Shown here: piece after piece, positions 47,987-56,432 of the stretch
How positions within the stretch are numbered: the first letter of the stretch is position 1
Layout of the letters: each line of letters begins with the position of its first letter
Assembly (NCBI RefSeq): GCF_002920575.1
Contig: NZ_PQSQ01000001.1
Coordinates: 62,001-126,000, forward strand
DNA length: 64,000 nt
Origin: Streptomyces sp. Ru73
GTDB lineage: Bacteria; Actinomycetota; Actinomycetes; Streptomycetales; Streptomycetaceae
Direction: 5' to 3'
Made by a program: the position numbers and the translations under genes
The notes under the pieces: generated by a model
The model's input: only the letters and a program-made list of their open reading frames with translations
Told to the model about the DNA's origin: nothing
Databases searched by the model: none

Positions 47987-48166
47987 CTATGCCAGCACCG
48001 CCGACAGCCCGAGGACGATGAGCACCAGGACCGCGAAGACGAGCAGTGGCCTCGCCCGCTGCAGCAGCGCCGCGGTCCGGTGCGGCATCGCGCGCACGCG
48101 CCGCCCCGGGCCGGTGCGGGTGAGACGCCTCTTCCAGTACACGAGCCGGTAGTAGTGCTTGAGCAC
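47987..48166 (-). CDS. Small tail-anchored-type membrane protein
   Basis: 59 residues from GTG 48166 behind AAAGGGGG. A basic N-terminal half (LKHYYRLVYWKRRLTRTGPG, RRVRAMPHR) precedes one hydrophobic helix (LLVFAVLVLIVLGLSAVLA) at the very end. The open frame extends upstream to 48274, but the ribosome site supports this start. No family recognised; function unknown. Confidence 0.5.
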   Translation of the reverse strand: MLKHYYRLVYWKRRLTRTGPGRRVRAMPHRTAALLQRARPLLVFAVLVLIVLGLSAVLA

Positions 48167-48330
48167 GACGGTCCCCCTTTGGCGCACAACAATGCCCGCT
48201 CGCACACGCGTGCGGCCTTCGCGCCGTAAGACTACGGAGGAGGACCACGCGTTCCCGCCCGCCCGACGGTGCACCGAATTCGCACGTCGGCGACGGGAGA
48301 CAGGCGGGTGACCTGCCCGGCTTGTCCGCT

Positions 48331-48470
48331 GTTAGGCTGCTCGTGTGTCCCGTGGGGGAAGTCCGGTGAGACTCCGGCGCTGACCCGCAACGGTGTGCGC
48401 GAGCACGCGGCACGGCCCCGGAGCAGGGGCCCGTGCGGGGTGGTCGCGCGAGTCCGATGACCCGCGGGGT
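48331..48470 (+). promoter_or_regulatory. Cobalamin riboswitch
   Basis: The conserved blocks occur in order: GGGGGAAGTCCGGTGAGACT (48354-48373), CGCTGACCCGCAACGGTG (48378-48395), and the B12-box-like GAGTCCGATGACCCGC (48450-48465). Variable GC-rich arms lie between. It precedes the ABC permease gene by about 120 bases. Binding of adenosyl- or methylcobalamin would turn off the transporter, so these genes most likely import cobalamin. Confidence 0.9.
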
Positions 48471-48590
48471 GGCACATCTCCCGACTGCTCGCCGCGGACT
48501 GCGAGAGGGACGACGCAACGGAGCCCGCCCGGCGCCGGGTGCGCGCAGCCCTCGTGCGCACGGAAGCGGCCCGAGGCGAAGGACCCGCCC

Positions 48591-49682
48591 GTGCCCGCCA
48601 TGACCACCGCCCCGGCACCCGCCGCGGCCGGACCGCCCGCGCTCACCCGCCTCCCGGTCCCCGTCACCGCCGCCACGCTCGCGCTCCTGCTGCTCGGCTC
48701 CCTCGTGTGCGGCGTCGGCCTCGGCTCGGCCGGGGTGTCCTGGGGCGAGACGCTGCACCACCTGTGGGCCGGGCTGACCGGCGGAACGATCAGCGCCGAC
48801 GAGACCGCCGTCTACACGATCGTCTGGGAGATACGGCTGCCCCGTGCCGTCCTCGCCGCCGTCGTGGGCGCGGGCCTCGCCTCGGTCGGCGTCGCCGTGC
48901 AGGCCATGGTCCGCAACGCCCTCGCCGACCCCTTCGTCCTCGGCGTCTCCTCCGGCGCAGCGGTCGGCGCCAACGCCGTCCTGCTGCTCGGCGCGTTCGC
49001 CGCGCTGGGCGTGTGGGCGCTGTCGGTGTCCGCGTTCGTCTCGGCCCTCGCGGCGATGGTGCTCGTCTACGTGACGGCGCGTACCGCGTACGGACTGACG
49101 CCGCTGCGGCTGGTGCTGTCCGGTACCGCGCTGTCGTACGGGTTCTCCGCGCTCACCACGCTGATGGTCTTCCGCGCCGAACGCGGCGAGGCGGCCAGGT
49201 CCGCGATGATGTGGCTGCTCGGCAGCCTGGGCGGGGCGACCTGGGGCTCGGTCCCGCTCGCCGCCGCCACCGTGCTGGCCGGGACGCTGTACCTCGGCGC
49301 CCGGGCCGGCCGGCTCAACGCGCTCGCGATGGGCGACGAGACCGCCGCGGCCCTCGGCGTGCGCCCGGGCCGGCTGCGCACCGAGCTGTTCGTGGTGACC
49401 GCCGCCGTCACCGCAACCGTCGTCGCGGTGTCCGGCGCGATCGGCTTCGTCGGACTGATGGTGCCGCACGTCGTACGGATGCTGGCCGGCGCCGACCACC
49501 GGCGGGTGCTGCTGCTCGCACCGCTCGCCGGGGCCGTCCTGCTGGTCTGGGCGGACATCGTCTCGCGGCTGCTGCTGGCGCCCGCCGAACTCCCGGTCGG
49601 CGTGGTGACCGCCGTGCTCGGCGTGCCGTGCTTCCTGCTGCTGATGCGGCGCGGCGGCTACGCGTTCGGGGGCGGCCGCTGA
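48591..49682 (+). CDS. Cobalamin ABC transporter permease (BtuC/FecCD family)
   Basis: 363 residues from GTG 48591, which is 8 bases after AAGGA; ATG 48600 is the alternative. About ten helices. Family segments: RLPRAVLAAVVGAGLASVGV, QAMVRNALADPFVLGVSSGA, GAIGFVGLMVPHVVRMLAGA, DHRRVLLLAPLAGAVLLVWA and ELPVGVVTAVLGVPCFLLLM. This group carries cobalamin or ferric siderophores; the riboswitch upstream favours cobalamin. Coupled to the ATPase gene by a one-base overlap. Confidence 0.93.
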   Translation: MPAMTTAPAPAAAGPPALTRLPVPVTAATLALLLLGSLVCGVGLGSAGVSWGETLHHLWAGLTGGTISADETAVYTIVWEIRLPRAVLAAVVGAGLASVGVAVQAMVRNALADPFVLGVSSGAAVGANAVLLLGAFAALGVWALSVSAFVSALAAMVLVYVTARTAYGLTPLRLVLSGTALSYGFSALTTLMVFRAERGEAARSAMMWLLGSLGGATWGSVPLAAATVLAGTLYLGARAGRLNALAMGDETAAALGVRPGRLRTELFVVTAAVTATVVAVSGAIGFVGLMVPHVVRMLAGADHRRVLLLAPLAGAVLLVWADIVSRLLLAPAELPVGVVTAVLGVPCFLLLMRRGGYAFGGGR

Positions 49683-50455
49683 TGCGCGTCGACATCGAAG
49701 GGCTGACGGTCGAGCTCGCGGGCAGCCGGATCGTCGAGGACGTCACGCTGCGCGCCGACGGCGGTCAGGTCGTCGGGATCGTCGGGCCCAACGGCAGCGG
49801 CAAGTCCACTCTGCTGCGGTGCGTCTACCGGGCGCTGCGGCCCACCGCCGGCACCGTCCGGCTGGACGGCGCCGACCTGCACGCCATGGACGCGCGGGCC
49901 GGTGCCCGCCGGCTCGCCGCGCTGCCCCAGGAGTCCGCCGCCGAATTCGACTTCACCGCGGCCGAGGTGGTGGCGATGGGCCGGCTGCCGCACCACCGCG
50001 GCACCCCCTTCGCCGGCCGCACCGCCGCCGACGCCGCGCTGTGCGCCGACGCGCTGGACCGGGTCGGCGCCGGCCACCTCGCCGGGCGCGGCTTCCGCTC
50101 GCTCTCCGGCGGCGAGAAACAACGCGTCCTGATCGCCCGCGCGTTCGCCCAGCAGCCGCAGGTCCTCGTGCTCGACGAGCCGACCAACCACCTGGACATC
50201 GCCCACCAGTTGGAGGTGCTGTCCCTGGTGCGCGCCAGCGGCCTCACGGTGCTCACCGCGCTGCACGACCTGAACCTCGCCGCGCGCCACTGCGACGTGC
50301 TGTACGTGCTCGACGGCGGCCGGGTGGTGGCCGCGGGGCCGCCGCACGACGTCCTCGGCGCCGAGCTGCTGGCCGAGGTGTTCGGCGTCCGCGCGCATCG
50401 CGTCACGCACCCGGAGACCGGCGCCCTCCAGCTGCTCTTCGACCTCACCGACTGA
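49682..50455 (+). CDS. Cobalamin ABC transporter ATPase (BtuD type)
   Basis: 257 residues from ATG 49682. Walker A GIVGPNGSGKSTLL (~residues 34-47), Q-loop in LPQESAAEFDF, signature SLSGGEKQRVLIARA, Walker B VLVLDEPTNHLDI, H-loop ALHDLNLAARH. It matches the FepC/BtuD/HmuV group that energises siderophore and cobalamin uptake, as a dimer under two permease chains. Middle gene of the riboswitch-controlled operon. Confidence 0.93.
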   Translation: MRVDIEGLTVELAGSRIVEDVTLRADGGQVVGIVGPNGSGKSTLLRCVYRALRPTAGTVRLDGADLHAMDARAGARRLAALPQESAAEFDFTAAEVVAMGRLPHHRGTPFAGRTAADAALCADALDRVGAGHLAGRGFRSLSGGEKQRVLIARAFAQQPQVLVLDEPTNHLDIAHQLEVLSLVRASGLTVLTALHDLNLAARHCDVLYVLDGGRVVAAGPPHDVLGAELLAEVFGVRAHRVTHPETGALQLLFDLTD

Positions 50456-50472
50456 CCCCACACGGAGATCCC

Positions 50473-51474
50473 ATGCGCGCTCTGCGCCCGGCGGCCTGCG
50501 CGGCCGCCGCCCTCGCCCTCACCGCCTCGCTCACCGGCTGCGGCGCCCGCGTCGCCGGCGACGGGGACGGCAAGACGGCCAGGAACACCGCGGTCACCCT
50601 CGAGAACTGCGGCAAGAAGCTCACCTTCGACAAGGCCCCCGAACGCGTCGTCACCAACGATGTCGGCATCACCGAGATCATGTTCGCGCTGGGCCTCGAG
50701 GACCGGATGGCCGGGTACGTCATGCCCGACGACAAGGGCGACCTGGACCACGTGCCCTGGAAGGGCGCGTACAAGAAGACGAGGTGGCTGTCGAAGCAGG
50801 CGATCACCAAGGAGACCGCCGTCGACGCCCGCGCCGACCTGGTCTTCGCCGGCTGGGGCTACGGCTTCGGCGAGAACGGGATCACCCCGGCGTCCCTGAA
50901 GAAGCTCGGCATCGACGCGTACGTCCTCACCGAGTCCTGCCGCAACGGCCAGGGTTCGGCGCGCGGTGTCATGCCGCCGCTGGACGCCCTCTACACCGAC
51001 CTCACCCGGCTCGGGAAGCTGTTCGGCGTGGAGGACCGGGCACGGAAGCTGATCGCGGACTTCAAGGGCCGGGTCGCCGACGTACGGAAGAAGGCGCCGC
51101 AGGGAGATGCCCGGCCGAGCGTGTTCCTGTACGACAGCGGCCAGGACAAGCCGTTCACGGCGGGCCGGTACGCGGCCCCCGACGACATCATCGCCAAGGC
51201 GGGCGGCCGCAGCATCACCCACGACCTCGCGGACTCCTGGACGACGGTCGGCTGGGAGACCGTCGTGGAACGCGACCCCGAGGTGATCGTCATCAACGAC
51301 TACGGCGACACCTCGGCCGAGCAGAAGAAGCAGTTCCTGCTGCACTACAAGCCGCTGGCGAACGTCTCCGCCATCAAGCACCGGCGCATCATCACGCTGG
51401 ACTACGCGGATCTGGTGGAGAGCCCGCGCAACCCGTCGGCGATCGAGCGCCTGGGTACGTACCTGCGCCCGTAG
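50473..51474 (+). CDS. Cobalamin-binding lipoprotein (BtuF type)
   Basis: 333 residues from ATG 50473 (GGAGATCCC upstream). A lipoprotein signal ends at the lipobox LTGC (Cys ~23). The two-lobed periplasmic-binding fold of helical-backbone type begins TLENCGKKLTFDKAPERVVT, then GITEIMFALGLEDRMAGYVM. Later segments include LVFAGWGYGFGENG, SVFLYDSGQDKPFTAGRYAA and PEVIVINDYGD. Anchored outside the membrane, it would deliver the ligand to the permease. Family members also bind siderophores; the riboswitch decides for a corrinoid. Confidence 0.88.
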   Translation: MRALRPAACAAAALALTASLTGCGARVAGDGDGKTARNTAVTLENCGKKLTFDKAPERVVTNDVGITEIMFALGLEDRMAGYVMPDDKGDLDHVPWKGAYKKTRWLSKQAITKETAVDARADLVFAGWGYGFGENGITPASLKKLGIDAYVLTESCRNGQGSARGVMPPLDALYTDLTRLGKLFGVEDRARKLIADFKGRVADVRKKAPQGDARPSVFLYDSGQDKPFTAGRYAAPDDIIAKAGGRSITHDLADSWTTVGWETVVERDPEVIVINDYGDTSAEQKKQFLLHYKPLANVSAIKHRRIITLDYADLVESPRNPSAIERLGTYLRP

Positions 51475-51570
51475 GGGCGCGGGGCGTGCCGATATGCGGC
51501 TCCGCCGCGTGGGCGCGACCAGCCACGACGGCGCGTGACCCGGGCGGCTCCCCGCACCCCTGCGGCGCTA
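51475..51570. repeat. Streptomyces intergenic repetitive sequence
   Basis: GGGGCGCGGGGCGTGCCGAT, GCGGCTCCGCCGC, then GGGCGCGACCAGCCACGACG and GCTCCCCGCACCC resemble a dispersed GC-rich intergenic element that I recognise from many Streptomyces gene ends. It contains nested hairpins and probably terminates the convergent transcripts of the cobalamin and MFS genes. Confidence 0.55.
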
Positions 51571-51576
51571 CGTCGG

Positions 51577-53019
51577 CTACCCGTCCGCCTCGGCGGACAC
51601 CGGCTTGGGGATCAGGAACGACGCCGCGAACGCCGCCGCGATGATGACGACACCCGCGATCATCGCGGCGGTGTAGTCCGACGTCGACGCGGGGTTCGCC
51701 GGCACCGCGGCCGTCTTCACGGCGTAAAGAACCGCAAAGCTCAGCCCCGCCCCCAGATTGAACGCCCCCGCGTTCAGCCCCGGCAGGAACCCCGGGTTCT
51801 CGCGCGGCGAGAGCACGATGCCCAGGCCGTTGAGGACGATGTTGGCCACGCCCGCGTACGCGATGCCCACCAGGATGGACATCAGCAGGAGCAGCACCCG
51901 GGAGTGGCTGCCGCTGGTGACGATCATCAGCACGATGGTCACCACCGTGCCGACGAGCCCGCACCGCAGGATGCGGCCGTACCCGAAGGTCGCCGAGAGG
52001 CGGCCCGCGACCGGACCCATCGCCAGCCCCGCAAGGGCATACGGGGTCAGGGTCCACCACGCCGACGCCTCGGCCGACATGCCGAGCCCCGCGTGCGCGT
52101 CCTGCGCGAACGCCGGGACCAGCCCGTTCATGACGGCGAAGACGCCGGTCATGGTGAGCACGGTGGTCAGCAGCAGCGCCCAGGTGGCGCGCTGCTTGAG
52201 GTGGTGGGTGGCCACCAGCGGATGGCCGCTGCGGCCCTCGGTACGCCAGAACAGCGCGAAGGCGACGGCCGCGACCACGACGAGCACGCCGATGAGCGGC
52301 CAGTTCGCCGCGGCCAGCTTGCCCGCCTCGTTGAAGGCGGTCAGCAGCGCGCCGACCGAGACGACGAGGAGGAGCACGCCGGGCCAGTCCATCCGGCTCT
52401 TCACGGGCGCGGTGGACTCCCGGGTCAGGGTGGCGACCAGCACCGCGGCGAGCGCCGCGACGACGGCCATGGCCCAGAAGACCGCGCCGAAGCCGTAGTG
52501 GTCCGCGAGGTAGCCGCCCGCGAGCGAGTCCACGCCCGCGATGCCGCCGTTGACCGCGGTGATCACGCCGAGCAGGGTGCCGTACTTCTTCGGCTCGGTG
52601 ACCTCCACCCGCAGCATGATCAGGCACAGCGGTACGGTCGGGCCGCTCACGCCCTGGATGACCCGGCCCACGAACAGCACCGGCACGCTGGTCGCCAGCG
52701 CGGCGATGACGCAGCCGATCACCATCAGGGCCATCATCCCGGCCAGCACCTTGCGGCGGCCGATGACGTCTCCCAGCCGCGGCAGGAACAGCGAGAAGAG
52801 CGCCGCCGAGGTGAAGAACGCGGTCTGGGTGAGACCGATCTCCGCCGAGGTGGCGTGCAGGCTGTCCTCGATGCTCTTGAGCGCGGGGCTGAGCATGGAG
52901 GCGTTGAGCTGGAAGGCGAAGCACGCCGCCAGCAGCGCGGTGACCAGGACACCGACCCGTACCGCCGGCCGCTCCGTCAGGCCGCCCGGGGGCGGCCCGG
53001 CCTGGGTGGATGCGTTCAT
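51577..53019 (-). CDS. MFS transporter, probably nucleoside/purine-related
   Basis: 480 residues, about 14 helices, DHA2-like layout from ATG 53019. Motif A is LPRLGDVIGRRKVLAG; motif C-like GGIAGVDSLAGGYLADHYG follows in helix 5. The start overlaps the stop of the nucleoside hydrolase gene (ATGA), so transport and hydrolysis are coupled genetically. That context suggests uptake of nucleosides or export of the freed bases; the sequence alone cannot tell direction or substrate. Confidence 0.85.
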   Translation of the reverse strand: MNASTQAGPPPGGLTERPAVRVGVLVTALLAACFAFQLNASMLSPALKSIEDSLHATSAEIGLTQTAFFTSAALFSLFLPRLGDVIGRRKVLAGMMALMVIGCVIAALATSVPVLFVGRVIQGVSGPTVPLCLIMLRVEVTEPKKYGTLLGVITAVNGGIAGVDSLAGGYLADHYGFGAVFWAMAVVAALAAVLVATLTRESTAPVKSRMDWPGVLLLVVSVGALLTAFNEAGKLAAANWPLIGVLVVVAAVAFALFWRTEGRSGHPLVATHHLKQRATWALLLTTVLTMTGVFAVMNGLVPAFAQDAHAGLGMSAEASAWWTLTPYALAGLAMGPVAGRLSATFGYGRILRCGLVGTVVTIVLMIVTSGSHSRVLLLLMSILVGIAYAGVANIVLNGLGIVLSPRENPGFLPGLNAGAFNLGAGLSFAVLYAVKTAAVPANPASTSDYTAAMIAGVVIIAAAFAASFLIPKPVSAEADG

Positions 53020-54002
53020 GCCAGCACGTCTCCGGGCTTCTGCGGGTTCTCGCCGATCAGCTCCGGGTCGCCGATCCGCTCCAGCGCGTCCACGACGAGG
53101 TCCCAGAAGCGGCCGTGGTCCAGCTTCACCGCGACCTGGGTCTTGCAGTCGGCCGGTGCGGGCGCGCGGAAGTCGGTGACGGTCATGCCCTTGGTGAGGG
53201 TGCCGGTCAGCTCGATGTCGACCGGGGCGCGGCGCACGGTCATCACGTCCGGGTCGATGACGTACGCGACCGCGCACGGGTCGTGCACCGGCGGGGACTC
53301 GAAGCCCTGGTGGTCGCGGTAGGTGGTGCCGAAGAACTCCAGCAGCTCCTCGACGAACTTGCCGGGCTTGGTGCCGAGTGCGGCGATCCGCTCGACGACC
53401 TCGGGAGTGGCGAGCGCCTGGTGGGTGAGGTCGAGGCCGACCATGGTCACCGGCCAGCCCGCGTTGAAGACGATGTGCGCGGCCTCGGGGTCGATGACGA
53501 TGTTGAACTCGGCGACCGCGCTCCAGTTGCCCTCGTGGTAGCCGCCGCCCATCAGCACGACCTCGCGGACCCGCTCGACGATGCGCGGCTCCTTGCGCGC
53601 GGCCAGCGCGATGTTGGTGAGGCCCGCGGTCGGCACGATGGTGATCTCGCCCGGCTCGTGGGACATCACGGTGTCGATGATGAGGTCGACGGCGTGCCGC
53701 TCGTCCAGGACGCACGTCGGGTCCGGCAGCACGGGGCCGTCCAGGCCGGTCTCGCCATGGATGTCACCGGCGGTCTCGATGTTCCGTACGAGGGGACGCG
53801 GGCAGCCGGCGGCGAAGGGGACGTCGGTGATGCCCGCGATGCGCGCAACGGACAGCGCGTTGCGGGTGACCTTCTCCAGCGTCTGGTTGCCGACGACGGT
53901 GGTCACGGCGACCAGCTCGATGTCGGGGTTGCCGTGGGCCAGCAGCATGGCGATCGCGTCGTCGTGCCCCGGGTCGCAGTCGAGGATGATCTTTCTGGCC
54001 AA
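53016..54002 (-). CDS. Inosine/uridine-preferring nucleoside hydrolase
   Basis: Placed at TTG 54002 because AAAGGGG lies 7 bases upstream and the family begins here (ARKIILDCDPGHDDAIAML); an in-frame ATG at 54077 adds 25 unlike residues without a ribosome site. 328 residues. The DxDPGxDD calcium site is at residues ~8-15. Other markers: AGCPRPLVR, GLDGPVLPDP, ALTNIALA-like GLTNIALAARKEPRI, VLMGGGYHEGNWS-AVAEFNIVIDPEAA and DPCAVAYVIDPDV. It splits ribonucleosides into base and ribose in the cytoplasm. Divergent from a LacI-type regulator. Confidence 0.9.
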   Translation of the reverse strand: MARKIILDCDPGHDDAIAMLLAHGNPDIELVAVTTVVGNQTLEKVTRNALSVARIAGITDVPFAAGCPRPLVRNIETAGDIHGETGLDGPVLPDPTCVLDERHAVDLIIDTVMSHEPGEITIVPTAGLTNIALAARKEPRIVERVREVVLMGGGYHEGNWSAVAEFNIVIDPEAAHIVFNAGWPVTMVGLDLTHQALATPEVVERIAALGTKPGKFVEELLEFFGTTYRDHQGFESPPVHDPCAVAYVIDPDVMTVRRAPVDIELTGTLTKGMTVTDFRAPAPADCKTQVAVKLDHGRFWDLVVDALERIGDPELIGENPQKPGDVLA

Positions 54003-54146
54003 CGGTGAGCCCCTTTGCCCTGTTGAACGGTGGTGCGGTGACGGCCGGAGCAAGGATGGGAAATCGTTCTCCGACATGCCGCGAAGAGTTCACCCGCATA
54101 CCGGGGCGGTTGTCAATGATTCATCCCACAGAGTCCGGCGGCTTCC

Positions 54147-54166
54147 CGGTGATAACGTTTGCCCGC
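54147..54166. promoter_or_regulatory. Candidate LacI-type operator
   Basis: The sequence around GATAACGTTTGC is partly symmetric about a central CG (AACGTT exact, then G/C pairs outward). It lies between the divergent nucleoside hydrolase and LacI genes, the usual place for such a site. Confidence 0.4.
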
Positions 54167-54245
54167 CGTTTCCGCAGCGTACGCCGTGTTTCCGCACCTT
54201 GCGCCCGCGCGGGCGGCCCAGCCGAGCCGAGCGAAGGGCACGACC

Positions 54246-55247
54246 GTGGCCGAAGTCACCCTCAAGGACGTCGCCCGCGCCTCGGGCTGTTCCGTGGCCA
54301 CCGTCTCCCGCGTGCTCGCCGGCACCCGGCCCGTCGGCGCCGAGACCGCACGCACCGTCAAGGAGGCGGCCGAGCGTCTGGGCTACCGCCCCAACCATGT
54401 CGCCCGCGCGCTGCGCCGCCGCGCCACCGGCACCGTCGGCCTGGTCCTGCCGCAGATCACCAACCCCTTCTTCCCCGCGCTCGTGCGCGAGCTGGAGCAC
54501 GCGCTGCACGCGGCGGGCCGGGCCGTCCTGCTCGCCGACTGCGACGACGACCCGGTGACCGAGGCGGCCAGGATCGGGGAGTTCCTGGACCGCCAGGTGG
54601 ACGCGCTGCTGCTGATACCCGTCGACGAACGGCGCAGCCGGGAGGCGGTGGCCGACGCCGCGCTGCGGGTGCCGGTGGTGCTGCTGGACCGCGGCTGCGG
54701 ACCGGGCGTCGCCGACTCGGTCGCGGTGGACAACGCGGCCGGCATGGCGCTCGTCCTGGACCATCTGGCCGCGGCGGGCCGCCGCCGCCCGTGGTTCGTG
54801 GGCGCGGCCGGCACCACCTCGACGGCGGCCGAGCGGCGCGCGGCGTACGAGGCGGGGGCCGCCGCCCTGGACCCGGCGGCCCCCGGCCGGGTCGAGCTGG
54901 GCGACTTCTCGGTCGCCTGGGGGCGCGAAGCGGTCGACCGGATCTGGCCGTCCCGCCCCGACGCCATCGTCTGCGCCAATGACCTCATCGCCGTCGGCGC
55001 GCTGCAGCGGCTGCGCCAGCTGGGCGCCGACGTGCCGGGCGAGGTCGCGGTCACCGGCTTCGACGACGTGCCCTTCGCGGGGCTGGCCGACCCGGCGCTC
55101 ACGACGGTCCGTCAGCCGGTCGCCGAACTGGCGGCGGAGGCAGCGCGGTTGCTCGCCGGCCGGTCGGCGGACCGGACGCCGGCGGAGGCGCCCCCGAGTC
55201 GCGCCGTCCGCCTCAGCCCGCAGCTGGTCGTCCGCGCCTCCGGCTGA
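54246..55247 (+). CDS. LacI-family transcriptional regulator
   Basis: 333 residues from GTG 54246. HTH: VTLKDVARASGCSVATVSRV, LAGTRPVGAET, hinge helix RPNHVARALRRR. The sugar-binding core follows: TGTVGLVLPQITNPFFPALV, VDALLLIPVDERR, VPVVLLDRGCG, VDNAAGMALVLDHLAAAGRR, DAIVCANDLIAVGALQRLRQ, VTGFDDVPFAGLADPALTTV. The divergent arrangement suggests it represses the nucleoside hydrolase-MFS operon and responds to a nucleoside, ribose or purine. The open frame begins earlier, but the HTH sets the start. Confidence 0.92.
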   Translation: MAEVTLKDVARASGCSVATVSRVLAGTRPVGAETARTVKEAAERLGYRPNHVARALRRRATGTVGLVLPQITNPFFPALVRELEHALHAAGRAVLLADCDDDPVTEAARIGEFLDRQVDALLLIPVDERRSREAVADAALRVPVVLLDRGCGPGVADSVAVDNAAGMALVLDHLAAAGRRRPWFVGAAGTTSTAAERRAAYEAGAAALDPAAPGRVELGDFSVAWGREAVDRIWPSRPDAIVCANDLIAVGALQRLRQLGADVPGEVAVTGFDDVPFAGLADPALTTVRQPVAELAAEAARLLAGRSADRTPAEAPPSRAVRLSPQLVVRASG

Positions 55248-55347
55248 TCCGTACCCCGCTTCCTCCCGCGGCGGCGGGGCAACCCGAACGGCCGTCAGTA
55301 CGACGCGCATGAGGGCGGATTCCGGCATCTCGCCCGATAATGTGCAC

Positions 55348-55734
55348 ATGACGGATGACATGCTGGATCCCGTGACATTGGCCGTACGGCCTGTGGTGTG
55401 CCCGGTCTGGTGCCACCGTGTCCACACCGCGGCCGAGGCCGGTGGCCGGGAGGGGATCATGCATCTGGCGGAACCGGTCAGCTGGAACATTTCGGCGCAG
55501 CCGGAGCGGAGCTTCCCGCAGCTCCTCTTTCACATCATGTGCGAGGACGGCACGTCGGGCCGGACGTCCCCGGTCGTCGAGGTGGGCGTGATCGAGGCGG
55601 AGGGGCGGCTGCCGTACTCCTGCGACGCGCGGACCGCCGGCGAGCTGGACCGGATCATCGGCGAGCTGGAGCGGGTGCTGGAGACCCTGCGCGGCTGGCG
55701 CGCCGCGCTGCCCGGCGGGGTTTCGGTGTCCTGA
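55348..55734 (+). CDS. Small CPxWC-motif protein, unknown function
   Basis: 128 residues from ATG 55348. C18-P-V-W-C22 followed by HRVHT resembles the Cys/Trp/His start of DUF6907-type Streptomyces proteins. A beta-rich middle (IMHLAEPVSWNISAQPERSF, EVGVIEAEGRLPYS) and a final helix (AGELDRIIGELERVLETLRG) complete it. Soluble; no enzyme motif. Stand-alone gene after LacI. The family name is uncertain. Confidence 0.65.
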   Translation: MTDDMLDPVTLAVRPVVCPVWCHRVHTAAEAGGREGIMHLAEPVSWNISAQPERSFPQLLFHIMCEDGTSGRTSPVVEVGVIEAEGRLPYSCDARTAGELDRIIGELERVLETLRGWRAALPGGVSVS

Positions 55735-56213
55735 CACCCCTCGTACGAACGCCCGTACGCACCGCCTCGAACGCCGTCAGCCGTCCGAGGTTGCGTCGCG
55801 CAGGCGGGTTTCAAGGAATCTGCACATCGTCCGCGCATCAGCGACACAGCGTGTGCCGCCCGGCGCCGTGCCGTGCGCGGCCGCCCGCGGCATGAAACGG
55901 GTATGTCCGAATGGGTCCGGCGTGTGCGCACCGTCTTCTCGTCGCGGGCAATCGATCTTGTGAAGGAGTCGTCACCAAGGCGTGCACGAAGCTGCACGTG
56001 ATCGTCCGGTGTCGGTGAAATATGCCGAGTGGCCCGGGCAAGCGGGTTGGCCGCGCTGCCAGTTGGCGTGCTTGGATCATTTCGACGCGAGGGTCCGGCG
56101 AAAGTCCGGGGTTTCCGCTCGGTTAATCGACCGGTTTGGCGACCCCGTTATGTTCGACCACCGACCCCCGTGTCATTCGAGTATTACCGACAGTAATTGA
56201 AGGGATCCCCCTC
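55735..56213. other. Gene-free leader before the exported-peptide gene
   Basis: No credible coding frame on either strand. Base composition is more mixed than in the rest of the window, with runs such as GTGAAATATGCC near 56015 and GTATTACCGACAGTAATTG at 56181-56199 close to the gene. A long untranslated leader or a complex promoter is likely; I could not fix a promoter. Confidence 0.5.
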
Positions 56214-56432
56214 ATGGACTTCACCCCCCAGGTCGAGACCGCTGAGATCGCCGACGCCGAGCTGGACAACATCGCCGGTGGCCTCGGCGTCGTCGGTCCG
56301 GTCGCCAACGAGGTCGTCGGCACCGTCGACGGCGTGACCGGCGGCACCGTCGGCAACGTGCTCGGCACCGTGACCGGCACCGTGCAGCAGACCACCGGCG
56401 TCAACGTGAACGGCGTCGTCGCCGGCCTCTGA
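56214..56432 (+). CDS. Double-glycine leader peptide precursor exported by the NHLM system
   Basis: 72 residues from ATG 56214 (AAGGGAT upstream). Leader 1-23: MDFTPQVETAEIADAELDNI then AGG, with the ELxxIxGG pattern cut by C39 peptidases. The 49-residue core has 15 Val, 12 Gly and 8 Thr, in loose GTV/GNV repeats (TVGNVLGTVTGTV). It has no Cys, Ser, Lys, Arg, His or aromatic residue and net charge about -2. Similar Streptomyces genes are sometimes labelled type A2 lantipeptide, but without Cys no lanthionine can form and no LanM/LanB-type gene is here. Probably an unmodified, beta-prone secreted peptide. Transporter genes follow after a terminator. Confidence 0.8.
   Translation: MDFTPQVETAEIADAELDNIAGGLGVVGPVANEVVGTVDGVTGGTVGNVLGTVTGTVQQTTGVNVNGVVAGL

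Noticed and set aside
56214..56432. Lanthipeptide precursor (type A2 lantipeptide label)
   Set aside because: The core has no Cys and no Ser, and no lanthionine synthetase gene is present in the locus.
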